A stretch of DNA of 64,000 nt from DATBLE01 sp050258035 (GTDB lineage: Bacteria; Actinomycetota; Thermoleophilia; Gaiellales; Gaiellaceae): assembly GCA_050258035.1 (NCBI GenBank), contig JBLMYA010000082.1, positions 1 to 64,000 on the forward strand, given 5' to 3'. The first letter of the stretch is position 1. Every line of letters starts with the position of its first letter. Shown here in pieces: positions 52,488 to 61,391 of the stretch. Both the position numbers and the translations under genes were made by a program. The notes under the pieces are model-generated. The model worked only from the letters and a program-made list of their open reading frames with translations. It was not told the DNA's origin and searched no databases.

Positions 52488-53888
52488 GTGGACAGCGTCG
52501 GCTGCGCCCCGGTCGTCGGCGCTCACGAGTACGGGGTTGTCTTTTGCGGCGGCGGCCCGGCGGCCACGGGGGTCATCGTCTGCGCCGCACAGGACGGCCG
52601 TCTCGACGAGCTGCTCGAGCGCGGCGTCGTAATCGTCGAACAGGGCGAGTCACTCGCCGCGGGCAGCATCGGCCACTACAGGATCACCGGCAACACGCCC
52701 GCCGTCAGCTTCGTCCGCTGGCTCGGGGCTCCCGAGGCTCCTGACCTCTTCGAGGCGGTGGCCGCCGATCCGGCAACGAAGGCGCTCCGCCGGAGAGGTT
52801 CGAGGTACCCGCCGCTCCACCTCGTCGGCTCGTACCTCGAACGCCTCGGCATAGCCCTGCAGGAGGCCCTCGAGTCGCACCAGGAGTGCGCGGTCGCCTT
52901 TCGGACCACCGTACGGAGCGTCCGACTCCTCGCGGGGGGCGGCGTCCGCGTCACGGCGGAGCCCGTCGCCGACTCCGCCGGGGTGTTCAGCATCACCGCC
53001 GCGCGGGCGGTCATCGCGATGGGCGGCTGCGAACCGCCGGGCCTGGAGACGCTCAGCCTGCTCCCCGGGCTCACGCTCGACGAGTACAGGGGCAAGCTCT
53101 GCCACGCGTCCGCCCTCATCGACGACCGGCTCGGCGTGCCGGCGCACCTCGTGGAAGCGGTTCGCGAAACAGGCTCGGCCGTCGTCGTTGGCGGCTCGCA
53201 CAGCGCCTGGTCGGCCGCCTGGCTGCTCCTCCACGACGCGGCGTTCCGCGGCTCAGGCGGCAAGCCGCCCAGAGTGACGGTCTTGCACCGAAGTCCTTTG
53301 CTCTTCTTCTACACGTCCGCGCCGGAGGCGAGAGCAGCCGGATACGACTTCGACGACGTGCTCGACGTCTGCCCGTCCAGCGGCAACGTGTACCGCTACG
53401 GCGGGTTGCGCGCGCCGGAACCGCGCGCGCTCGCGCTCGCGACCGTCGGGCCCGGTTCGAGGAAGCCGCCGGTACGGACTCTCCACCTCGTCGACCAGCC
53501 GGAGGTCAGGGTCGACGTGCGCCGGTCCCTCGATGCGGCCGGGCTCGTCGTCGCCGCTGTCGGCTATCACCCCCGCCTGCCCGAGCTGCTCTGGGACGAG
53601 GGCCGCCGGCTCGAGCCCGCCGTGTCCGACACCGGTCTCATGGTCACGCCGGAAGCGGAGCTCATCACCGCCGAAGGGACAGTCGTGCCCGAGATTCTCG
53701 TCTACGGGCTGGGAGCCGGCCTCGCCGCCGGCTCGGGCCTTCCGTGCGAGCCTTCGTATGAGGGGCGCTTCGATGCCGTACGCCTCTACCAGAGCGAGGT
53801 CGGTCGGATCGTCCTCCGTTCCGTGCTCGGGGACCGGCCGCCGCCGGCCGTGCTCCGAACCGGCGCCGACGTGGCCGGCTACTCGTAG
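52488..53888 (+). CDS. FAD/NAD(P)-binding oxidoreductase
   Basis: A two-dinucleotide-binding flavoprotein of 466 residues. The first GxGxxG-like motif is FCGGGPAATGVIV (20-32), the second VVVGGSHSAWSAAWLLL (about 227-243), and AVGYHPRLPELLW and VYGLGAGLAAGSG form the C-terminal FAD contacts. The layout recalls flavin monooxygenases and FAD-NAD(P) proteins found with siderophore or other small-molecule pathways. There is no catalytic CxxC. It is convergent with the PIG-L-CNB gene, overlapping it by 10 bases. GTG at 52488 is used, and ATG at 52374 would overlap the divergent kinase. A role in reducing a thiol cofactor disulfide or hydroxylating a thiol product is a guess from context. Confidence 0.75.
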   Translation: MDSVGCAPVVGAHEYGVVFCGGGPAATGVIVCAAQDGRLDELLERGVVIVEQGESLAAGSIGHYRITGNTPAVSFVRWLGAPEAPDLFEAVAADPATKALRRRGSRYPPLHLVGSYLERLGIALQEALESHQECAVAFRTTVRSVRLLAGGGVRVTAEPVADSAGVFSITAARAVIAMGGCEPPGLETLSLLPGLTLDEYRGKLCHASALIDDRLGVPAHLVEAVRETGSAVVVGGSHSAWSAAWLLLHDAAFRGSGGKPPRVTVLHRSPLLFFYTSAPEARAAGYDFDDVLDVCPSSGNVYRYGGLRAPEPRALALATVGPGSRKPPVRTLHLVDQPEVRVDVRRSLDAAGLVVAAVGYHPRLPELLWDEGRRLEPAVSDTGLMVTPEAELITAEGTVVPEILVYGLGAGLAAGSGLPCEPSYEGRFDAVRLYQSEVGRIVLRSVLGDRPPPAVLRTGADVAGYS

Positions 53889-56800
53889 ACCCTGGCGAGC
53901 GGGCCGCCCTCGACCGCTGGGGGCGCCGCCTCCAGCGCCGCGGACAATCGTCGCGCGAGCAGGCGGATCATGCGCTCGCCGATGTCCGGCTCCTCGCGCA
54001 GCAAGCCCAGGAAGTCGTCTGAGCGGACGACGAAGAGGTGAGTCCGGCCGCGGGCCCTCAGCGACGCCTTGCGCCTCAAGCCGGTGAAGGCTGCCAGCTC
54101 GCCGATCGGCTCGCCGCGCTCGCAGCTCCCGATCAGCTGTTCTTGATCACCCTGCAACACGTCGAGGCCGCCGGCCTCGACCACGTAGAACTCAGCGCCC
54201 TCCTCGCCCTCGTGGAAGACGTACTCGCCGTCGCCGAGCCACAGCTCGTCCGTGATCTCCGCCACGCGGTGGAGGTCATGCTCGTCGAGCGGCTCGAAGA
54301 TCGAGACGTCCTGAAGATGCTCCATGCGTCGCCGTACCCGCCCTTCGGGAAGCGCCAGGAGATTGCTGAACAGGCGGAACCCGCCCTGAACGCCGGCGGC
54401 GAGCTGCCGGAAGATCGTGTAGCCGCAGTAGATGTAGGTTCCTCGTCCGTAGCTTGCGACCAGCAGCCCGCCCAGCTTCTCGGATTCGCCGGGGTCGGCG
54501 CACGCGAGGAGTGGCTCGTAGTGGTCGTCCCATTCGCCGAAGAAGTACATCCCGCGGTCCCGGACCCAGCCTGAGAAGTCGTCCGCACCGATCGTGTTCG
54601 GGAAGTTGAAGAGAACGTGGTCCGGCTGCAGGATGCGGACGGGCGCCGTTTCGAAGGTGACCCGATCGTGGGGCTCGCTGTACCGGAAGGGGAAGGGCGT
54701 CGCGCTCATGTGCCCATGGGCGTAGCCCTGGTACTGCACTAGGAGCGTGCCGCCCGCGTGGACGTAGGCGAGCAGCCGCCGGGCGGCCCTCCGGAGCGCG
54801 TCGCGGACCAGAAACGCGTTCGGCCCGATCACGATCGTGTCGTAGATGCCGAGCTCTGCGTGGGTCAGTGCGTCGTCGCTCAGCGAATCCACCGACAGAC
54901 CGAGGCTGCCGAGCAACTGCGGCAGATCGTCGCCGGTGCCCGTGACGTAGCCGTACCTGCCTTCGTGGACGTTCACGTCGATCACGTCGACCTCGATGAC
55001 CGATGGCCTCGCGATGAACTGCTTGCGGATGCACGTTCCGTCGTCGGGCTCGCCGCCGAGGCCCGGGGCGGTCTGCATGACGGCGGTCATCGAGGCCTCG
55101 TAGAGCCGCTCGGAGCATCGGATTCCGAAGCGGATCGCGTGTGCTCCCGGCGCAGCGTGCGGCGGGACGGTGACCGAGACGGCGATCCGGTCGGCGTCTC
55201 CGGCCTGCTTGAAGCTCACGTCGGCGTTCGCCGGCTCCACGCCCCAGCCCTCTGGAACCTGAACCTCGAATGCACCTGTGATCGGCGCGTTCAGGTCGTG
55301 CGCACGCATCGCGACGCTCAGCTCCAGCACCTGTGGGACGTCGCGGAGCCGCAGCATCCGGCGGGTGTCACTCGGCGTGAGAGAGATCGGCGGCAGGATT
55401 GCCGGCGCGAGCTCCCGATACCCGCCGGCGAAGAACTCCGGATGCAGAACCGGACGGAGGATCTCGAGCGTGTTCTCGCCCAGGCCGACGGTGCAGGTCA
55501 GCTCGATCAAGGGCGGGTCGAACGGCAGCCCGGCATGCGCCGCGTCGTTCCATTCGTACGAGTACTCGTTGGGGGGTGTGCGCAACCAGTACGGGGACGA
55601 GAGTTCGGCGTCGGGCGGTGCGGTCACCTCGAACTCCGCCGCGAGCGGGTCGTCGGAACCGTCGGCTCGGCGGACGTCGGCGCCCTCGAGATTGACGCAG
55701 GGAGTGAATTCCACGCGGGCCGGCATCTCGGGGCCGAAGTTCCAGAGCCGGCACTTGACGCGGCCGGAGTCACCAGGCGTGAGGTGGGCGCGATCGAGCG
55801 AAGCGTCGAGTCGAAGACCGAGACAACCTGCGGCCGCGTCCTGTGCGTCGAAGCGCTTCCGGCTCAGGTACCTCCCCAGTGCAGCATGCGCAGACGCACT
55901 CAGCCCGAGGCCGCCGAGAGCGGTCTCGAGTTCGCCGAGGTGCCGAACCAACTCGAGTAGCTCGCCTGTGACGCGCCAGGGTTCCTCGAGTCGGAAGCCT
56001 GTGGCTGCCGTTCCGGCGACCGCCTCGATCTCCTCGAGCCGGTGCCGAAGCTCGGCGGCTCCGCCACCCGGATAGTCCGCGAGACCGCTCAGAGTGGGAT
56101 CGATGCCCTCGAACAGCCCGATCGAGCCGGACAGGTCCAAGCCGGGCGCGACGTCGGCCAGTCGAAAGTAGAGGTAGTAGTCGCCGGGGGTCGGCACGCT
56201 CGCGGCGCCCTGGGTCAGGTGCTCGTTCAGCGCCAGTGCGCCCTGCTCCTGGAACGTGAGCCTGGCGACGGGGTCGAACCCACCCGTGTTCACGCGGAGG
56301 CACCCCGCCTGCTCGAGATCCGGCCGCAACACCCCGAGCTCGACCTTCTCGCCCGGCTGCCAGTCCTTCATCATGCTCTGGTACAGCTTGCGAGGCTGCC
56401 ACGGAGGGAGTCCGATCCGCTCGAACTCCGAGAAGCGCCGTCCGTCCCCGGCAGCGACGAAGGCCTCCTTGACCGCCGTCCCGACCGCCGCGTGGTGGCC
56501 GTGGCCGTCCGACGCGTCTCCCCGCCAGCGCGAGACGACGATCTGAGGTTGCACCATCCGGATCGCCCGGACGAGCTCGCCGACGAGGCGCGCCGCGCCC
56601 CACTTCTCGAGCGCCTCGTCGCCGTTCTTGCTGAAGTCGTAGTCGCAGAACGGCCCGAAGAGACACTCGCCTCCGTCCAGCTCCCGCGCCGCCAGCGACT
56701 CCCAGGTCCGGAACACGCCGAGGTCGGCGCCGGTGTAGGGGGCGATGCGGCTCTGCCCTCCCTCCCCGCGCGTGGCAGACCAGTAGACCGCTCGGGAGCC

Positions 56801-56941
56801 GTGGTGACGGGTGAGCAGTGCGAGCAGGCCGTTCTCCTCGTCGTCCGGATGGGCGCCGACGATCAGGACGTTCGCCGCGACCGGCAGGCTTCGCAGCCGG
56901 TAGACGAGATCGGTGCCCGTCCGGTGGTGCTCGTCAGGCAC
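53879..56941 (-). CDS. PIG-L deacetylase fused to a cyclic-nucleotide-binding domain
   Basis: A 1020-residue protein not typical of either family. Residues 24-160 are a PIG-L/LmbE N-acetylglucosaminyl deacetylase domain with VGAHPDDEENG (30-37) and RWRGDASDGHGHHAAVG (zinc site), followed by b-rich sandwich regions (about 370-660) of the kind that decorate large PIG-L proteins. A glutamine-amidotransferase-like (non-catalytic) Rossmann domain lies at about 660-860 (IYDTIVIGPNAFLVRDALRR, LLVQYQGYAHGH). Residues about 890-1000 are a CNB domain: SIFEPLDEHDLHRVAEI, GDGEYVFHEGEEGAEFYVVEAG, and the phosphate cassette GELAAFTGLRRKASLRA. GTG start overlaps the BshC-fusion gene end by 8 bases, so both are made together. 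It may deacetylate the glycosylated precursor in response to cAMP. Confidence 0.88.
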   Translation of the reverse strand: MPDEHHRTGTDLVYRLRSLPVAANVLIVGAHPDDEENGLLALLTRHHGSRAVYWSATRGEGGQSRIAPYTGADLGVFRTWESLAARELDGGECLFGPFCDYDFSKNGDEALEKWGAARLVGELVRAIRMVQPQIVVSRWRGDASDGHGHHAAVGTAVKEAFVAAGDGRRFSEFERIGLPPWQPRKLYQSMMKDWQPGEKVELGVLRPDLEQAGCLRVNTGGFDPVARLTFQEQGALALNEHLTQGAASVPTPGDYYLYFRLADVAPGLDLSGSIGLFEGIDPTLSGLADYPGGGAAELRHRLEEIEAVAGTAATGFRLEEPWRVTGELLELVRHLGELETALGGLGLSASAHAALGRYLSRKRFDAQDAAAGCLGLRLDASLDRAHLTPGDSGRVKCRLWNFGPEMPARVEFTPCVNLEGADVRRADGSDDPLAAEFEVTAPPDAELSSPYWLRTPPNEYSYEWNDAAHAGLPFDPPLIELTCTVGLGENTLEILRPVLHPEFFAGGYRELAPAILPPISLTPSDTRRMLRLRDVPQVLELSVAMRAHDLNAPITGAFEVQVPEGWGVEPANADVSFKQAGDADRIAVSVTVPPHAAPGAHAIRFGIRCSERLYEASMTAVMQTAPGLGGEPDDGTCIRKQFIARPSVIEVDVIDVNVHEGRYGYVTGTGDDLPQLLGSLGLSVDSLSDDALTHAELGIYDTIVIGPNAFLVRDALRRAARRLLAYVHAGGTLLVQYQGYAHGHMSATPFPFRYSEPHDRVTFETAPVRILQPDHVLFNFPNTIGADDFSGWVRDRGMYFFGEWDDHYEPLLACADPGESEKLGGLLVASYGRGTYIYCGYTIFRQLAAGVQGGFRLFSNLLALPEGRVRRRMEHLQDVSIFEPLDEHDLHRVAEITDELWLGDGEYVFHEGEEGAEFYVVEAGGLDVLQGDQEQLIGSCERGEPIGELAAFTGLRRKASLRARGRTHLFVVRSDDFLGLLREEPDIGERMIRLLARRLSAALEAAPPAVEGGPLARVYE

Positions 56942-59126
56942 GTGCGGCCGTCCTGTGGGCCTCGGTGTCGGCGCCGACGAGAAGGAGTTGGTGGTCGAGC
57001 ACCTCGAGATCGAGCTCCGCGAGAACGAGGGACGCCAGGCGCGGCCCGTGCTCGATCAGTCCGTGCGCTATCCCGAGTGTTCGCTCCTGCAGCTCTCCGC
57101 CGGGCAGCAGGTATGCGGCCAACCGGCGATCCTCCGCGGGTGCCTCCGGCGGCAGCGCGGAGAGACGGGCCCACAAGGCGTCCGTCGGCCGGGTCTCGAA
57201 AGCCGCGCCCGTCAGGGCGTTCGCGAGCGTGAAGCTCTTGCGCGGATACACGACTGGCATCGGCAGCTCGAATCGCTCGTACACGGGCTTCAGCTGCGCG
57301 AAGTACGCGACCTCGCTCGGGCCGGCGACGTAGGCGGCGGTCGGGAAGAGGAGGTCCTGGTAGAGCGGCCGCAGGAGAACGTTCGGGCTGAACTCCTCGG
57401 GCGAGGCACGGAAGCGAGACCGAAGCTCGGCGGCGGTGACCGTGGGTCCATCACGGCTGACCTGGAATCCCGCGGGCCCGCAGCGGATCCGGAACCGCTC
57501 CGAGACACCGGAGAAGAGGTTCAGCCGGTCGTTTCGAACAGGTACCTGTATCGGATACCCACGCGCGGCGAGCTTCGCCGTCGCCGACAGAGCTGCCGCC
57601 GCCGTCGGGGAGGGGAAGTTCAGCTCGGGTTCGAGCTTCGGCATTCCGAGTCGCCGGAGCCTCGGGTCGCGGGGATCCACGACGACGAGCCCCGTCCCCT
57701 CGAACAGCTTCGCGAGGAGGCGAGCGAAGGCGTCGGAGAAGCCCTCGCCTGCTCGGAACGACTCTCCGAGCAGGTCGAGCGCCGCATCCAGGTGCGGGGA
57801 TCCGGGAGCGTTCTCGGCGAGTCGAGCGAGCGCTTCGGAGATAGCCCCGTCCAGCTTCACCGCGCCGATGGGCTCCACTCTTCGCTCGATCCCGTGTGCC
57901 CACGAGATGGACACAGGGGCGCCGTCGTGGCCCTGGACATGGACGTGGTCGACACGCCTGAGCTCGTGGTCGTCGTTCGCGATCCAGAACAGAGGCACGT
58001 GCGCGCGGCCGGTCTGCTGCTCGAACTTCCGCGAGAGTCGGATCGCGGTCGCAGCCTTGTAGAGGTTGTAGAGGGGCCCGCCGAACAGCGCCGGCTGCTG
58101 ACCGGTCACGACCGCGACGCACGCTCGCTCCCGCAGGCGCTCGACGTTCCCCACGGTCGCCGGCCCGCCACCGAAGCAGCGGTTCTGGTCGAGCAGGACG
58201 TCGGCCACCTCGTCGCGCGGCAACGGTCGCGCTGCGGCAGCTCGGGCTGCGCGAGCGAATGCGTCGTCGTCTCGGAAGTCGTGCGCGAACAGGTCGGCCA
58301 CCTGCTCGGCGCCGCCGACGTAGTCGACGAAGAGGGGCGGAAGCCCCGGAAGGAGCCCGACGGGCACACTCCGGCTCGACGCCGGCGACGTCCGGACCGG
58401 TCCGGTGCCGTCGCGGACGACCCAGCAGTACAGCTCGACGAAGCCCCGCTCGTTGGGTCCGAACTCGTCGACCCTCGTGATCCGGAAGCCCGCGTCCCGG
58501 AGGCTGTCGAGGAAGTCGGCATGACGCCAGTGATGGGTCGGCTTCTCGGGGATGCCCTCCCGGCGAAGCTGCCTGACGACGTAGAACGTCTCCTCCTCGC
58601 GGCTCGAGTGGACTGTGAGCCCGATGAGCAGCTCGGCGGCGGGCTGCGCGATTCGGTGAAGCTCGCCGAGCGCCCGCACGCCGTCGGCGCGATGCCCTTC
58701 CATGTCCTGCAGGACGAAGAGGCACAGCACGACGTCGGCCGAGGCGTCCGCGAGCGGGAGAGCCCGCACGTCGCCCTCGATCGCGCGTGTCCGGGGCCTG
58801 GATCGGTGCGCTCGGCGAAACTCGGCCACTGCTCCGGGCACGATGTCGAGCCCGACGTAGGAGCGCCATGGCGCGCGCCGCGTGTCGCTCTCGGCCGAGT
58901 GTCGCGCACCACCGATGCTGGCGGCCGCGAGTCCCGCGATCGCACCGTTCCAGCAACCGATGTCGACGATCCTCCGGTCGGTCGGCAGAGGTTCGAGAAA
59001 TGCACGGACGACCTCTGGATGGCCGCACTGCGTGGTGTCCAGAGCTCCCCACAAGCCTCGCAGCGCCGCGGCGGCGTTGCTCTCGCGCGCGGTGGCCGCC
59101 CGGGGAACGACGACGGCCTCGCTCAT
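56934..59126 (-). CDS. bshC: SAM methyltransferase fused to BshC-type cysteine ligase
   Basis: A 730-residue fusion. Residues about 20-240 are a class I methyltransferase: RIVDIGCWNGAIAGLAA (motif I, 52-68), IEGDVRALPLADASADVVLC and LLIGLTVHSS. Residues about 260-730 are BshC, the last enzyme of bacillithiol synthesis, which adds L-cysteine to glucosaminyl-malate: AVVTGQQPALFGGPLYNLYK (338-357), PLFWIANDDHELRRVDHVH (378-396), FSPNVLLRPLYQDLLFPTAAYVAGPSE and PMPVVYPRKSFTL are all family landmarks. Usual BshC is about 540 residues, so the ligase half is nearly complete. The methyltransferase half suggests methylation of the thiol, as in N-methyl-bacillithiol. ATG start at 59126, divergent from bshA. 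Confidence 0.93.
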   Translation of the reverse strand: MSEAVVVPRAATARESNAAAALRGLWGALDTTQCGHPEVVRAFLEPLPTDRRIVDIGCWNGAIAGLAAASIGGARHSAESDTRRAPWRSYVGLDIVPGAVAEFRRAHRSRPRTRAIEGDVRALPLADASADVVLCLFVLQDMEGHRADGVRALGELHRIAQPAAELLIGLTVHSSREEETFYVVRQLRREGIPEKPTHHWRHADFLDSLRDAGFRITRVDEFGPNERGFVELYCWVVRDGTGPVRTSPASSRSVPVGLLPGLPPLFVDYVGGAEQVADLFAHDFRDDDAFARAARAAAARPLPRDEVADVLLDQNRCFGGGPATVGNVERLRERACVAVVTGQQPALFGGPLYNLYKAATAIRLSRKFEQQTGRAHVPLFWIANDDHELRRVDHVHVQGHDGAPVSISWAHGIERRVEPIGAVKLDGAISEALARLAENAPGSPHLDAALDLLGESFRAGEGFSDAFARLLAKLFEGTGLVVVDPRDPRLRRLGMPKLEPELNFPSPTAAAALSATAKLAARGYPIQVPVRNDRLNLFSGVSERFRIRCGPAGFQVSRDGPTVTAAELRSRFRASPEEFSPNVLLRPLYQDLLFPTAAYVAGPSEVAYFAQLKPVYERFELPMPVVYPRKSFTLANALTGAAFETRPTDALWARLSALPPEAPAEDRRLAAYLLPGGELQERTLGIAHGLIEHGPRLASLVLAELDLEVLDHQLLLVGADTEAHRTAARA

Positions 59127-59385
59127 CGCTGCGCGGAGCAGCCCTGCCGGCCGAGGCGGATCCTCACCGTCGCATCAAGAGCCGTAGCACTCACCGCCAT
59201 TCCAACAACAGCGAGCGCCGACCGAGACGATGCGGGGGCCTTGACACGACCGGCGCGCAATTCCATGCTTCCGCAGGTCGCAGGCAAAGTCAAGCATCGT
59301 GGCATGCGGACGCGGCCACTTTCCGGGAAGGGAGAAGAGCGCTGCAGGCGGGCGTCGTCGACGTCATAGGGATCGCGGTCGGCCC
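59127..59385. promoter_or_regulatory. divergent control region of the bsh locus
   Basis: This 259-bp gap sits between the leftward bshC fusion and the rightward bshA. A perfect -35 hexamer TTGACA (59241-59246) points right, but no good -10 follows at the standard distance, so the assignment is weak. The region has no gene. Coordinated control of both arms would act here. Confidence 0.35.
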
Positions 59386-60540
59386 TTGAGGGTCGCGCTT
59401 CTTTGTCACGCCAGCCTCGGCGGTAGCTCACGGGTCGCGACACGGCTCGGCTGCGCCCTCGAACGCCTGGGACACTCGGTCTCGCTCGTCTCGGCGTCCA
59501 GGCCACCGGCGCCGGCCAAGGAGCTGTCGGCAATCCGCCTCGAGCCGTTCGAGGCGGGGCGAACGCGAGGCTGGACGACCGTCATCGAGCCGACGTGGGA
59601 CACCTGGCGGCTCGCAGCACTCGAGCGACGCGTCGAGGCGGTGATCCGTCGGGACCGCGTTGAGGTCGTGCACTACCACTACGCCTGGCCGTTCGCACAC
59701 ATCGTCCCGCGCTTGAAGGCGCGCCTGGGCCTGGCCGCACCTGTCTTCGTCGGAACGCTGCACGGCACCGACGTCACGCGTGCACCGACCGATGCGTTCG
59801 CCGCGCTCCGGTTCACGGACGTCTACACGACGGTATCGCAGACCTACGCGCACCTCGCCCGCGAGCGTCTCGTGCTCGCGCACACGCCGCTTGTGATCCC
59901 GAATTTCGTCGATCTGGACGACTTCACGCCCAGCTTCGACTTCACGCACGTCCGAGCTCAGCGGGCGAAGCCCCGGCTCGTCCACGTCTCCAACTACCGG
60001 CAGGTGAAGAACCCCCAGGGTGTTGCCGACATCTTCGTGGCACTCCGGACGAAGATTCCCGCCGAGCTATGGCTCGTCGGCGAGGGGCCTGGTCTCCAGG
60101 AGCTGACGACGACGCTCGATCGGGCCGGCGTCGGCGCCGATGTCCGAGTTCTCGGCTACCGGTCCGACATCGGTCAGGTGCTGGCGGAGTGCGACCTGCT
60201 CCTGATGACCAGCTGGGAGGAGAGCTTCTGTCTCGCCGTCCTCGAGGCGATGACATGCGGGCTCTCGGTCGTGGCAACCGCCGTGGGCGGCCTGACGGAG
60301 CTCGCGGAGCACGGCCAGACGGCGATGCTCTACCAGCCCGGGGACCACCGGGAAGGCGCACGGCTCGCGCTGCACCTGCTGACGCACGACGACCTGAGGC
60401 TGCGGATGAGGCGGTTTGCGGCCAGGCATGCCCGTACCTTCTCTGCCGGCTCCGTTGTCCGCCGCTACGAGGCCCTCTACCGATCGGCCTGCTCGTCACT
60501 TCGTTCGTTGGAGGAACCGCTTGCGATTGAAGCCGTCTGA
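59386..60540 (+). CDS. bshA: BshA, N-acetyl-glucosaminyl L-malate synthase (GT4)
   Basis: A 384-residue GT4 glycosyltransferase that joins UDP-GlcNAc to L-malate, the first step of bacillithiol synthesis. Landmarks match BshA: LCHASLGGSSRVATRLGCAL (cf. YPSVGGSGIIATELG), GTLHGTDVTRAP (HGTD at 126-129), VIPNFVDLDDF, RLVHVSNYRQVKNP (the HVSNxRxVK motif, 200-208), WLVGEGPG and EESFCLAVLEAMTCGLSVVA with the E-x7-E pair. TTG at 59386 begins the Rossmann strand. An ATG at 59299 would add 29 basic residues with no homology. It overlaps bshB1 by 20 bases. Confidence 0.93.
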   Translation: MRVALLCHASLGGSSRVATRLGCALERLGHSVSLVSASRPPAPAKELSAIRLEPFEAGRTRGWTTVIEPTWDTWRLAALERRVEAVIRRDRVEVVHYHYAWPFAHIVPRLKARLGLAAPVFVGTLHGTDVTRAPTDAFAALRFTDVYTTVSQTYAHLARERLVLAHTPLVIPNFVDLDDFTPSFDFTHVRAQRAKPRLVHVSNYRQVKNPQGVADIFVALRTKIPAELWLVGEGPGLQELTTTLDRAGVGADVRVLGYRSDIGQVLAECDLLLMTSWEESFCLAVLEAMTCGLSVVATAVGGLTELAEHGQTAMLYQPGDHREGARLALHLLTHDDLRLRMRRFAARHARTFSAGSVVRRYEALYRSACSSLRSLEEPLAIEAV

Positions 60541-61285
60541 GCGGGTCGACGGCATCGACGTAGTCGCCTTCTCGCCTCATCCCGACGATGTCGAGTTCTT
60601 CTGTGGCGGGACGCTGCTGCTCGCCGCGGACGCCGGTCAATCGACGGCCGTCGTCGACCTGACCGAGGGCGAGCTCTCCACGAGCGGCGATCCCGGACGC
60701 CGCTCGGCCGAACGCACGGCCGCCACCGAGCTGCTCGGCCTGGCTGCGCGAATGTCGCTCCATCTGCCGGATGGCTCGCTCGGGACCGATTCGGGTCATC
60801 GCGCGGCCGTCGTCGAGGCTCTCCGCGAGCTCAGGCCGACGGTGGTGCTCGCGCCCTACTGGGAGGATCGCCACCCCGACCATGCGGCCGCGGGCGGGAT
60901 GCTGCGGGAGGCGTGTTTCCTCTCCGGGGTCGAGAAGTACGGCGCCGGGCCGGCGCACAGGCCGCTGCGGATCTACTGGTACATGCTGCATCACGTCTTC
61001 GAGCCTTCGGTCGTGATCGACGTCGGCTCGGTCTGGGAGCGTCGCAGCCGCCTCCTCGAGATCTACGCAAGCCAGTTGTGGCCCGGCGTGGGCGCGAGCC
61101 CGACCGCGATCAACGACGGCCGTTTTGCCGCGATGCTGTCCGCGCGCGCGACCTGCTTCGGCGCGATGGTCGGTGTCGACTACGGTGAGCCGTTCCACGT
61201 CCAGGGTCCCGTCCTCTTGCGCTCGTTCCCCGATCTCGAGGAGCGAGCGGCGGGCCGCGCTCCCCGCTACCAGGCCTACGTATGA
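60521..61285 (+). CDS. bshB1: BshB1, bacillithiol-precursor N-deacetylase
   Basis: PIG-L-family deacetylase of 254 residues that removes acetate from GlcNAc-malate, the middle step. It fits the BshB1 subfamily over its full length: VVAFSPHPDDVEFFCGGTLL (zinc His20, Asp23), VVDLTEGELSTSGD, ERTAATELLGLAARMSLHLPDG, APYWEDRHPDHAAA (His121), REACFLSGVEKY and YGEPFHVQGPVLL. The start is TTG at 60521, since GGAGGA lies 5 bases before it. It begins inside the end of bshA, which shows translational coupling. It acts alongside the larger PIG-L protein at 53879, so the cell has two deacetylases, as in some bacilli. Confidence 0.93.
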   Translation: MRLKPSERVDGIDVVAFSPHPDDVEFFCGGTLLLAADAGQSTAVVDLTEGELSTSGDPGRRSAERTAATELLGLAARMSLHLPDGSLGTDSGHRAAVVEALRELRPTVVLAPYWEDRHPDHAAAGGMLREACFLSGVEKYGAGPAHRPLRIYWYMLHHVFEPSVVIDVGSVWERRSRLLEIYASQLWPGVGASPTAINDGRFAAMLSARATCFGAMVGVDYGEPFHVQGPVLLRSFPDLEERAAGRAPRYQAYV

Positions 61286-61332
61286 CGACGGCGCCGCGCG
61301 GTCCGGCCGACCGGCGGGCTCGGGCCAGACCG

Positions 61333-61362
61333 TTGACTCGATCTGGACGGCTCGCCAATAAT
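61333..61362 (+). promoter_or_regulatory. sigma70-like promoter of the radical SAM-P450 operon
   Basis: TTGACT (61333-61338), an 18-base spacer and AATAAT (61357-61362), each 5 of 6 matches to consensus. Transcription would begin near 61370, with GAGGAGGAT before the GTG at 61392. The radical SAM and P450 genes can therefore be expressed apart from bshA and bshB1. Confidence 0.6.
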
Positions 61363-61391
61363 CCGCCTTCGGGCCGGTAGAGGAGGATGAG

